Part shown: positions 1-5,236 of the stretch, piece after piece
How the letters are laid out: each line of letters begins with the position of its first letter
Numbering within the stretch: position 1 is the first letter of the stretch
Source of the DNA: Pseudomonadota bacterium
GTDB taxonomy: Bacteria; Pseudomonadota; Alphaproteobacteria; Rhizobiales; Rhizobiaceae
Direction of reading: 5' to 3'
Assembly: GCA_023387775.1 (NCBI GenBank)
Contig: JAEWHN010000137.1
Location: forward strand, 1-6,574
Length of the DNA: 6,574 bases
Notes under the pieces: model-generated
The model's database searches: none
What the model saw: the letters and a program-made list of their open reading frames with translations, nothing else
What the model was told of the DNA's origin: nothing
Translations under genes and position numbers: made by a program

Positions 1-197
1 CCGGCGGTGTAGAGCGGCGGATGCTCCACCAGCCAGACCAGCTCGCCGGCCGCGCCGTCGCGAATCGCCGCGGCGCGTGATTCCATGAAGGCCAGCGCAT
101 GTTCGTAGTCGGTCAGGCCGGGCTCGATTCGCCATTCGACCGGCGGCGATTCCACTGCCGGCAGGAACGAGGTCTCGATCTGGCTGCGCTGCATCAT
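1..197 (-). CDS. lipB: Octanoyltransferase LipB, N-terminal part (cut by window edge)
   Basis: LipB moves the octanoyl group from octanoyl-ACP to a lysine of lipoyl domains (E2 subunits, GcvH), the first step of de novo protein lipoylation in the cytoplasm. Only the first 65 codons are present, and the frame runs open off the left edge. The strongest signature is LVWLVEHPPLYTA at residues 53-65, matching the conserved LipB block that precedes the glycine-rich stretch; the catalytic Cys/Lys region lies outside the window. The start at 197 is chosen because GGAG (203-206) sits 6 bases upstream. A second ATG follows directly at 194. An in-frame ATG at 227 would add ten residues but has no visible ribosome binding site. 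The gene is divergent from the tRNA-Leu gene. The family call is from pattern recognition, and the missing active site limits certainty. Confidence 0.88.
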   Translation of the reverse strand, partial: MMQRSQIETSFLPAVESPPVEWRIEPGLTDYEHALAFMESRAAAIRDGAAGELVWLVEHPPLYTA

Positions 198-342
198 GTT
201 AGGCTCCGCAAAAACGTCTTCCTTCATATGGCCGGGGCCGCGCCAAAGGTCCAGTTTCTCGTTTCCGCGCGGCGTTTCCGCGGCGTCCGCAAGGGGTTTG
301 GCAAGAGAGTTCACAAAGACGCCAATTATTCGCGACAGCGCA

Positions 343-371
343 CTTGTTTCGCCGAAAGCGATTTGCTACAT
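343..371 (+). promoter_or_regulatory. Putative sigma-70 promoter of the tRNA-Leu gene
   Basis: CTTGTT (343-348), a 17-base spacer and CTACAT (366-371) resemble the rhizobial housekeeping promoter CTTGAC-N17-CTATAT. It lies 36 bases before the mature tRNA 5' end, giving a predicted short leader starting near 378. The placement is sensible for a tRNA gene. No experimental start site can be seen, so this is inference from consensus match. Confidence 0.45.
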
Positions 372-377
372 GCCGCT

Positions 378-395
378 GGCCGATGGAGATCGGCC
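378..395 (+). other. Perfect 7-bp inverted repeat in the tRNA leader
   Basis: GGCCGAT (378-384) and ATCGGCC (389-395) form a perfect stem with the 4-base loop GGAG. It falls between the predicted promoter and the tRNA acceptor stem, so it would lie in the 5' leader removed by RNase P. It could be a leader hairpin, a protein-binding dyad or chance. No T-tract follows, so it does not look like a terminator. Confidence 0.4.
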
Positions 396-407
396 CTTTC
401 GTGACGT

Positions 408-492
408 GCGGTCGTGGCGGAATTGGTAGACGCGCAGCGTTGAGGTCGCTGTGGGGCAACCCGTGGAAGTTCGAGTCTTCTCGACCGCACCA
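408..492 (+). tRNA. tRNA-Leu (anticodon GAG)
   Basis: This 85-base gene folds as a class II tRNA. The acceptor stem is GCGGTCG (408-414) with CGACCGC (482-488), then discriminator A489 and encoded CCA (490-492). The anticodon stem is CAGCG (435-439) with CGCTG (447-451), enclosing loop TTGAGGT with anticodon GAG at 442-444, which reads CUC and CUU leucine codons. A long variable arm (about 452-464) contains GGG/CCC around CAA, as expected for leucine tRNAs. The T arm is GGAAG (465-469), loop TTCGAGT (470-476) and CTTCT (477-481), with one G-U pair. All arms are intact, so the gene should be functional. It stands alone, divergent from lipB. Confidence 0.97.
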
Positions 493-502
493 TCACGAAG
501 CT

Positions 503-539
503 TCAGCTTTCGAAGCTGATGATTATCCTTCCTTTTTCA
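503..539 (+). terminator. Possible weak terminator after tRNA-Leu
   Basis: TCAGCTT (503-509) and AAGCTGA (513-519) form a perfect 7-bp stem with loop TCG, starting 10 bases after the tRNA CCA end. The T-rich stretch (CCTTCCTTTTTC, ending about 540) begins about ten bases after the stem rather than directly, so this is a poor classical intrinsic terminator. Its position after a lone tRNA makes a role in 3' end formation plausible. Confidence 0.4.
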
Positions 540-540
540 A

Positions 541-743
541 ATGGAAGATGTCGCCGTAAAGGCCCCGTGTCAGCTTTTCTGGGCTCGCGGTCCGACCCGC
601 GACGGCTCTTCGCAGGACGTGCCGACAAGCTTTCCTGACGTACGCCAACATTTCGAGATTCGAAGAACTGCAGGCAAGCGTCGCGGGGACGCGAATCGGG
701 TGCTTGAAAGTCGGCGATCCTTGTTGGCATGCTGGTAGCGCCA
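541..743. other. Intergenic stretch with no supported gene
   Basis: Between the tRNA and the methyltransferase I find no convincing gene. Short open frames exist on both strands, but none has a good ribosome binding site or a recognisable protein. A small dyad TTCGA/TCGAA occurs near 652-664. CTTGAA at 703-708 could be part of a promoter for the methyltransferase, but no good -10 element follows at the right distance. Confidence 0.5.
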
Positions 744-761
744 TCGGGAGAAAGGTCTGCG

Positions 762-1394
762 ATGAGCGATGAAAGCCGCAAGGGTCATTGGGATAAGGCT
801 TACACCGACAAGGGTGATGTGGGCGTAAGCTGGTTTGAAGACCGGCCCGAACTTTCGCTCGAGCTGATCCGGCAGGCCGGCGGCACGCCTGCGACCTCCC
901 TGATCGATATCGGCGGCGGCGCCTCTCGCCTGGTCGATGCGCTGGTGGCCGAAGGGTGGCGTTCGGTGACGGTCCTCGACGTATCCGAAACCGCGCTTCA
1001 TGCCGCGCGCGCCAGATTGGGCAAAGCTGCCGAGCAGGTGCAATGGATCGCAGCGGATGTAACGCAATGGCAGCCTGCCCGCGCCTATGACATCTGGCAC
1101 GACCGCGCGGCATTTCACTTTCTGGTCGACCGTTCAGAGCGCGCGGCCTATGTGGAGCGCCTTGCCTCGGCGGTGAAGCCCGGGGGCCATGCCATCATTG
1201 CAACCTTTGCACTGGACGGGCCGGAGCGCTGCAGCGGCCTCCCTGTGGTCCGCTACGACGGCTCCATGCTGGCTGCCGAGCTCGGTCCGTCTTTCGAGCT
1301 CCGCGAAAGCCGCCGCCATCTCCACCATACGCCGTGGGGTTCGGCACAGTCCTTTCAATACAGCCTCTTCCTTCGCGTGCCGGACCGCGCCTAG
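762..1394 (+). CDS. Class I SAM-dependent methyltransferase
   Basis: A 210-residue, single-domain Rossmann-fold methyltransferase, probably cytoplasmic. Motif I is LIDIGGGASRL (47-57), the SAM-binding glycine loop. The acidic residue after strand 2 is in VLDVSETAL (71-79), and AADVTQW (97-103) is the adenine-side motif. The family-typical WHDRAAFHFL (112-121) follows, then a C-terminal block CSGLPVVRYD (157-166) and HHTPWGSAQSF (188-198). The N-terminal HWDKAY and VSWFEDRPELSL blocks are typical of this small methyltransferase group. The start at 762 is preferred because GGGAGAAAGG (746-755) lies just upstream; an in-frame ATG at 729 would add 11 unconserved residues. The substrate cannot be read from the sequence. 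The gene stands alone and is followed by a strong terminator. Confidence 0.9.
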   Translation: MSDESRKGHWDKAYTDKGDVGVSWFEDRPELSLELIRQAGGTPATSLIDIGGGASRLVDALVAEGWRSVTVLDVSETALHAARARLGKAAEQVQWIAADVTQWQPARAYDIWHDRAAFHFLVDRSERAAYVERLASAVKPGGHAIIATFALDGPERCSGLPVVRYDGSMLAAELGPSFELRESRRHLHHTPWGSAQSFQYSLFLRVPDRA

Positions 1395-1442
1395 CCGGTG
1401 AAAATTTTTGCCGGCGCGCGGAACCGAACCGGCGCAAGCGCG
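1394..1442 (+). other. Paired inverted repeats just after the methyltransferase stop
   Basis: GCCGG (1394-1398) and CCGGC (1411-1415) enclose an A4T5 core that can extend the stem almost to its centre through two G-U pairs. A second possible stem follows: CGCGC (1415-1419) with GCGCG (1438-1442). These structures overlap the stop codon region and precede the strong terminator at 1478-1521. They may protect the 3' end of the mRNA. No T-tract directly follows either stem. Confidence 0.35.
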
Positions 1443-1477
1443 TTGAAGATCACCAACTAGGGGTAGATGGTACACAT

Positions 1478-1521
1478 CAGAAAGCCCGTTGCCTGACCGA
1501 GGCGGCGGGCTTTCTGCTTTT
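1478..1521 (+). terminator. Strong intrinsic terminator of the methyltransferase gene
   Basis: CAGAAAGCCCG (1478-1488) pairs perfectly with CGGGCTTTCTG (1506-1516). The stem continues inward through TTGCCT/AGGCGG (two G-U pairs) to a 5-base loop GACCG, for 17 pairs in total. CTTTTC follows directly on the plus strand. This is the clearest terminator in the window. It closes the methyltransferase transcript and insulates mgtE. The AAAGCCC...GGGCTTT core could also work to some degree in the other direction, but no gene needs that. Confidence 0.85.
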
Positions 1522-1658
1522 CGGCATATTCGCTGAGCGCGTGCCGGGCAGCGAGCTTCCCAAGCGATGGCTGGGAGTGCCGGCCGGCGAGGGCCTTCTG
1601 GAGGCGCCGGTGGCGGGGACCAACTTCCGTGAACCCTGTCAGGCAAAGCGCATTTCGT
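1522..1658. other. Region upstream of mgtE with no supported gene
   Basis: This GC-rich stretch between the terminator and the mgtE promoter region has several short self-complementary segments, for example CCGGCG with CGCCGG near 1578-1612. I cannot assign a gene or known RNA family. An open frame runs across it on each strand without a ribosome binding site or recognisable product. Confidence 0.4.
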
Positions 1659-1686
1659 TTGAATTCACGGCTCGTTCTGCCATAGA
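1659..1686 (+). promoter_or_regulatory. Possible promoter of mgtE
   Basis: TTGAAT (1659-1664), a 16-base spacer and CATAGA (1681-1686) give a weak sigma-70-like match. Transcription would begin about 20 bases before the mgtE start, leaving almost no leader. The upstream terminator means mgtE needs its own promoter, which supports something in this region, but these exact hexamers are only suggestive. Confidence 0.3.
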
Positions 1687-1714
1687 CCTGACGGGCAAAA
1701 CTTCCCCATGAATC

Positions 1715-3148
1715 GTGGAGCAGGCGCGTTTGGAAGGCCAGGATGAAAAATTGCCGGGTGCCGTTGGCCATCCGCATCTTCACGCCGACATTTATGACGA
1801 TGACGGCGTCATCCGTGCCTCGTTTCTCGCGCAGGTCGAGGCCGCGATTGCCGAACGCAACACTGAGGCCCTCAAGGACGACATAGGCAGCCTGCACCAG
1901 TCCGAACTGGGGCATCTTCTGGAAGCGTTGCTGCCGGAACAGCGGCGCGCGCTGGTCGAGCTCATGGGCAGCGACTTCGACTTCTCGGCTCTGACCGAGG
2001 TCGACGAGGCAATTCGCCTCGAGATCGTCGACAACCTGCCCAACGAGCAGATCGCCCAGGCAGTGCAGGAACTCGATTCCGACGATGCCGTCTACATCCT
2101 GGAAGACCTGGACCAGGAAGACCAGGACGAGATCCTGGCGCAGTTGCCGTTCACGGAGCGGATCAGGCTGCGCCGCTCGCTCGACTATCCGGAAGAAACC
2201 GCCGGCCGGCGCATGCAGACCGAATTCGTCGCGGTGCCGCCATTCTGGTCCGTCGGCCAGACCATCGACTACCTGCGCGAGGACAAGAACCTGCCGGACA
2301 GGTTCAGCCAGATCTTCGTCATCGATCCCACCTTCAAGCTTCTGGGCTCCATCGCGCTCGACCAGATCCTGCGCTCGATGCGATCGGTGAAGATCGCGGA
2401 CATCATGCACGAGACGCGCCACGCTATCCCGGCCAGCATGGACCAGGAAGAGGCGGCGCACGAATTCGAGCAGTATGACCTGCTGTCGGCCGCCGTCGTG
2501 GACGAGAACGACCGGCTGGTCGGCGTGCTGACCATCGACGACGTGGTCGACGTGATCCAGCAGGAGGCCGAGGAGGACCTGCTGCGCATGGGCGGCGTCG
2601 GCGACGAGGAGCTGTCCGACTCGGTGCTGGCGGCTTCGCGGTCGCGCGTGCCCTGGCTCCTGGTCAATCTGTTCACCGCCTTCCTGGCGGCGTCGGTCAT
2701 CGGCCTGTTCGACCGCACCATCGAGCACATCGTGGCGCTGGCGGTGCTGATGCCCATCGTGGCGGGGATGGGCGGCAATGCAGGCTCGCAGACGATGACG
2801 GTAACCGTGCGCGCGCTGGCCACGCGAGACCTGGACATCTACAACGCCGGGCGCATCATCCGCCGCGAAATGGGCGTCGGATTCCTCAACGGAATGATTT
2901 TTGCCGTGCTCATCGGCATCGTCGCGGCAAGCTGGTTCCAGGATCCGAATCTGGGCGGGATTATCGCCGCCGCCATGATCATCAACATGTTTGTGGCGGC
3001 GCTGGCGGGCATACTGATTCCGCTGCTGCTCGACAGGGTTGGCGCCGATCCGGCGGTCGCGTCTGCGGTATTCGTCACCACGGTCACCGATGTGGTCGGC
3101 TTCTTCGCCTTTCTCGGCCTCGCTACCTGGTGGTTCGGCATGGCCTGA
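1715..3148 (+). CDS. mgtE: Magnesium transporter MgtE
   Basis: Inner-membrane Mg2+ channel/transporter of the MgtE/SLC41 family, 477 residues from GTG, close to the usual length. Order of parts: variable N-terminus (1-35); MgtE_N helical domain (about 36-165) with the conserved LHQSELGHLLEALLPEQ and LDSDDAVYILEDL blocks; two CBS domains (about 166-285), the second with VDENDRLVGVLTIDD; a plug-like linker; then five membrane segments (about 312-331, 337-357, 387-407, 414-438, 449-474). The pore signature MGGNAGSQT (352-360) is present, as is Asp459 in TTVTDVVGFF, the position of the Mg2+-binding aspartate in the last helix. No ATG start exists after the in-frame stop at 1709-1711. GTG 1715 lacks a good ribosome site, whereas TTG 1730 has GGAGCAGG (1717-1724) upstream and may be the true start. 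Confidence 0.95.
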   Translation: MEQARLEGQDEKLPGAVGHPHLHADIYDDDGVIRASFLAQVEAAIAERNTEALKDDIGSLHQSELGHLLEALLPEQRRALVELMGSDFDFSALTEVDEAIRLEIVDNLPNEQIAQAVQELDSDDAVYILEDLDQEDQDEILAQLPFTERIRLRRSLDYPEETAGRRMQTEFVAVPPFWSVGQTIDYLREDKNLPDRFSQIFVIDPTFKLLGSIALDQILRSMRSVKIADIMHETRHAIPASMDQEEAAHEFEQYDLLSAAVVDENDRLVGVLTIDDVVDVIQQEAEEDLLRMGGVGDEELSDSVLAASRSRVPWLLVNLFTAFLAASVIGLFDRTIEHIVALAVLMPIVAGMGGNAGSQTMTVTVRALATRDLDIYNAGRIIRREMGVGFLNGMIFAVLIGIVAASWFQDPNLGGIIAAAMIINMFVAALAGILIPLLLDRVGADPAVASAVFVTTVTDVVGFFAFLGLATWWFGMA

Positions 3149-3174
3149 ATCCAGTCGGGCCCGAGCGATCTTAT

Positions 3175-3205
3175 TTGACTTTTACGTAAATGCCGTGACA
3201 AGATT
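3175..3205 (+). promoter_or_regulatory. Putative merR promoter with palindromic operator TTTACGTAAA
   Basis: TTGACT (3175-3180) is a good -35 element. AAGATT (3200-3205) lies 19 bases later, the long spacer typical of MerR-controlled promoters; CAAGAT at 18 bases is an alternative. A perfect 10-base palindrome TTTACGTAAA (3181-3190) sits inside the spacer, exactly where MerR-family dimers bind. This suggests autoregulation by the downstream gene. The palindrome is seen directly; its role as operator is inferred. Confidence 0.55.
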
Positions 3206-3241
3206 CCCAGCCATTTTCGTGAACTATGTCGGGGCGGAGCC

Positions 3242-3631
3242 ATGATCCGGGAATATTATACGATCACTGAACTGACCCGTGAGTTCGACATATCCACCCG
3301 AACCTTGCGGTTCTACGAGGACGAGGGGCTGATACAGCCCGTCCGGCGCGGCCGCACCCGGCTTTTCCGCCCCTCCGATCGCCACCTGATCAGGCAGATC
3401 ATGCGCGGCAAGCGCCTTGGTTTCTCGATCAACGAGATTCGCGAGATCATCCAGATGTACAAGGCGCCGCCCGGCGAGGTTGGCCAGTTGAACCTGATGA
3501 TCAAGCGCATCGAGGAAAAACGCGAGGATCTGCGCCAGAAGCGGCGCGACCTGGAAGAGACGCTCGCAGAGCTGGATCAGGCCGAGGAATCTTGTGTCGA
3601 GCGGCTGGCCGAACTTGGCGTGACCACCTGA
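3242..3631 (+). CDS. MerR-family transcriptional regulator (LiuR-like type)
   Basis: A 129-residue DNA-binding protein. The MerR helix-turn-helix is at the N-terminus: YTITELTREFDISTRTLRFY (6-25), then EDEGLIQPVRRGRTRLF with wing residues, and GKRLGFSINEIREII (56-70). A long charged coiled coil (about 80-122) should form the antiparallel dimer helix. There is almost no effector domain and only one cysteine (Cys118), so a thiol-ligated metal sensor such as MerR or CueR is unlikely. The sequence most resembles small MerR regulators of branched-chain amino acid/acyl-CoA catabolism in proteobacteria, but no such genes are nearby, so the target is unknown. GGAG (3236-3239) is only 2 bases from ATG, with GGGG (3231-3234) at better spacing. 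It lies 93 bases after mgtE in the same direction and has its own likely promoter. Confidence 0.9.
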   Translation: MIREYYTITELTREFDISTRTLRFYEDEGLIQPVRRGRTRLFRPSDRHLIRQIMRGKRLGFSINEIREIIQMYKAPPGEVGQLNLMIKRIEEKREDLRQKRRDLEETLAELDQAEESCVERLAELGVTT

Positions 3632-3649
3632 GAGGTCCGCGCGCTGAGG

Positions 3650-3663
3650 CCGGCGGCCGCCGG
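3650..3663. repeat. 14-base perfect GC palindrome between convergent genes
   Basis: CCGGCGGCCGCCGG is a perfect palindrome in the 54-base gap between the convergent merR and methyltransferase-like genes. It could form a hairpin in either transcript and help block read-through, but no T-tract follows on either side. It may also be chance in GC-rich DNA. Confidence 0.35.
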
Positions 3664-3685
3664 GCGATCCGGCAGGGAAGGGCCG

Positions 3686-4162
3686 TCAGATCCAGCGGCG
3701 CACCCGCTTTGCATAATCGCGATATTTCTTGCCGAAGCGCGCCTCCAGGTGCTTTTCCTCGCGCTCGACGGCAAGCTTCTGCGTCACGAAGGCGGCCACC
3801 AGAGCCAGCGGCAGGAACCAGACGATGCCGGTGATGAGGCCCACGCCGACCATGAGCAGCGTAATGCCCATGTAGATGGGATTGCGCGTGACCGCAAAGG
3901 CGCCGTCGGTGACCAGACGCTCGGCCGGGCGGTTGGCCATGATCGTCGTCTCGGCCCGCCGCATGGCCTGAAGCGCCGAGACGTAAAGTGCGACTGCGCC
4001 AAGCACCGCAAGCCAGCCGGTGGCGAACAGGATGTCGCCCAGAAGCCCCGATATCCATGGCAAGGGCAGAGCGAAGGCAAGCAGGATGCTGAGCGCAATC
4101 GCCGCAATATAGATCAGCGGCGGCCATGGGATGGTGTTTGGGCTGGCATGCATGTCAGTCAC
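3686..4162 (-). CDS. Isoprenylcysteine carboxyl methyltransferase (ICMT/PEMT-like) family membrane protein
   Basis: A 158-residue integral membrane protein of the ICMT/phospholipid methyltransferase superfamily. Hydrophobic segments lie at about 13-33, 43-65 and 96-127. The SAM-binding signature is VTRNPIYMG (91-99), followed after the third segment by EREEKHLEARFGKKYRDY (133-150) and a terminal RVRRW, the usual order in this family. Bacterial members methylate mostly unknown lipids or small molecules, and the substrate here cannot be inferred. The GTG start at 4162 is well supported: GGGAGG (4169-4174) is 6 bases upstream, and GTGA overlaps the stop of the acyltransferase gene by 4 bases, indicating translational coupling. 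An ATG at 4153 is a less likely alternative. It is the second gene of a two-gene operon. Confidence 0.85.
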   Translation of the reverse strand: MTDMHASPNTIPWPPLIYIAAIALSILLAFALPLPWISGLLGDILFATGWLAVLGAVALYVSALQAMRRAETTIMANRPAERLVTDGAFAVTRNPIYMGITLLMVGVGLITGIVWFLPLALVAAFVTQKLAVEREEKHLEARFGKKYRDYAKRVRRWI

Positions 4163-5184
4163 GGCGTTCCTCCCTGGAAGGTCGAGTCCTCTGTCTCCTC
4201 GGTGCAGGTCTCGGCCTTGTTTTGTATTTTAGCGCGCAAATCCGGCGACTGGTTTTCGGAAAATAGCTCGTCGAGACCGTCCCGCTCCAGCGCGCCCAGC
4301 AAGCATGCGCAGTAGCGGACGCAGAAATCGGCGTCGCGGCTCTGCTCGCAGGTCCTTTCGCAGGAATTGCGGACGCGCACCTCTTGCGGCTGCACCTGCG
4401 CCGGCACCACCTGGGAAAACAGCCAGACGCAGGCGATCAGCACCGGCTGGTGGATGAGGTAGACGGCGAGGCTGTGCCGGCCCGCGAAATTCAGCGGCGT
4501 CGCCCATTTCCCGAGGCGGATACCGGCGAGCCTGCTGAAAAGGCCGCTGGAGGCGGCGAGCCTGCCGGCGGCAATGCCGGCCAGCACCGCGCCGAACCAG
4601 GGAAAGACCGGCACATAATCGTTCGAATGGGGATTGCTGGATGACAGGCCAACCCACCACAGGGCCGGATGGTCGAAGAACTCGCTGCGCAGGAAGTTTG
4701 GCGCGGCGATCACCAGCGCCGCGACAACGAGCGTGAGTAGCGCCGGCAGCCGCAGGAAGGCCAGCCCGAGAAGGCTCGCCAGCGCGATCTGGTGCAGTAT
4801 GCCGAAGAAGATGAAGCCGCTTGGCACGGCAATCCACGTGGCAACCGATATGGCCAGCGCTGCACCCGCCACCATGGCGAAGCGTCGCCAGAACGGCTTC
4901 CAGCGAATGCCGCGGCCATGTGCCAGCACCAAGCTTACCCCGACCAGGAACAGGAAGCTCGACGCGATGCAGCGGGCAAAAAGCTTCCAGCCGCCCACTG
5001 CCGTCATGCCCGGTTCGACGTATCCGAAGAATTCCAGGTCCCAGGTAAAGTGGTAGATGGCCATGGCGGCCAGCGCCAGACCGCGCGCAAGGTCGAGCAG
5101 TTCGATCCTCGTGCCCTTTGCGGTCGAGGCTTGATTCGTCTTGATATCGGGGTACATGGCTGTGTTTGCGGGCATTGCCGACAT
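4159..5184 (-). CDS. DUF1624/HGSNAT-type membrane acyltransferase with Cys-rich C-terminal tail
   Basis: A polytopic inner-membrane protein, 341 residues from the start chosen here, of the heparan-alpha-glucosaminide N-acetyltransferase (DUF1624) family, which moves acetyl groups across membranes to sugars. Family marks: RIELLDLARGLALAAMAIYH (26-45), FLFLVGVSLVLAHGR about 78-91, DYVPVFPWFGAVLAG (189-203) and HSLAVYLIHQP (237-247) in the last helix. After the final membrane segment a soluble tail of about 80 residues holds six cysteines (275, 279, 288, 292, 294, 327) spaced C-x3-C-x8-C-x3-C-x-C. The start is uncertain: ATG at 5184, 5175 or 5157 all lack a clear ribosome site. The frame stays open upstream to 5343, but that part overlaps the aldo/keto reductase gene and is not conserved-looking. 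It is the first gene of an operon with the 3686-4162 gene. Confidence 0.85.
   Translation of the reverse strand: MSAMPANTAMYPDIKTNQASTAKGTRIELLDLARGLALAAMAIYHFTWDLEFFGYVEPGMTAVGGWKLFARCIASSFLFLVGVSLVLAHGRGIRWKPFWRRFAMVAGAALAISVATWIAVPSGFIFFGILHQIALASLLGLAFLRLPALLTLVVAALVIAAPNFLRSEFFDHPALWWVGLSSSNPHSNDYVPVFPWFGAVLAGIAAGRLAASSGLFSRLAGIRLGKWATPLNFAGRHSLAVYLIHQPVLIACVWLFSQVVPAQVQPQEVRVRNSCERTCEQSRDADFCVRYCACLLGALERDGLDELFSENQSPDLRAKIQNKAETCTEETEDSTFQGGTP
4169..4174 (-). promoter_or_regulatory. Shine-Dalgarno site fixing the GTG start of the ICMT-like gene
   Basis: On the minus strand GGGAGG lies 6 bases before GTG 4162, inside the last codons of the acyltransferase gene. It is the best ribosome binding site in this operon. 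Together with the GTGA overlap it decides the start in favour of GTG over ATG 4153. Confidence 0.75.
5130..5157 (+). promoter_or_regulatory. Possible promoter of the aldo/keto reductase gene
   Basis: CTTGAT (5130-5135), a 16-base spacer and GTACAT (5152-5157) resemble the rhizobial promoter form. Transcription would start near 5164, giving a leader of about 70 bases. The site lies inside the first codons of the divergent acyltransferase gene, so the two divergent promoters would interlock. The match is modest. Confidence 0.3.
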
Positions 5185-5236
5185 GGTGACATCGTTATCG
5201 TGGAAGACAAGGCCGAAGAAGAATTGGGGAAATGCG

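Noticed and set aside
408..540. tRNA gene as an integration site for a mobile element
   Set aside because: No integrase, no direct repeat of the tRNA 3' end elsewhere in the window, and no foreign-looking gene block downstream.
523..1118. Long minus-strand frames opposite the methyltransferase and the gap before it
   Set aside because: They mirror the conserved methyltransferase codons, are low-complexity and Arg/Pro-rich, and match no family I know.
1629..1643. GTGAACCCTGTCAGG, which resembles the 5' strand of SRP RNA helix 8
   Set aside because: The essential partner segment (CCGGAAGG...AGCAGC) does not follow, and the flanks do not fold as a 4.5S RNA, so this is probably chance.
1522..1690. 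Possible 6S-like or riboswitch RNA upstream of mgtE
   Set aside because: I could not find long complementary arms with a central bubble, nor known Mg2+ riboswitch elements. The pairing is local only.
1457..2728. A 423-codon open frame antisense to the first part of mgtE and its upstream region
   Set aside because: It lies opposite a clear MgtE gene and its composition is that of a reverse-complement shadow in GC-rich DNA. It has no recognisable domain or ribosome site.
3155..3180. Terminator after mgtE at the TCGGGCCCGA palindrome
   Set aside because: The palindrome has almost no loop, and the following TTATTT is interrupted and overlaps the merR promoter. The evidence is too weak for a call.
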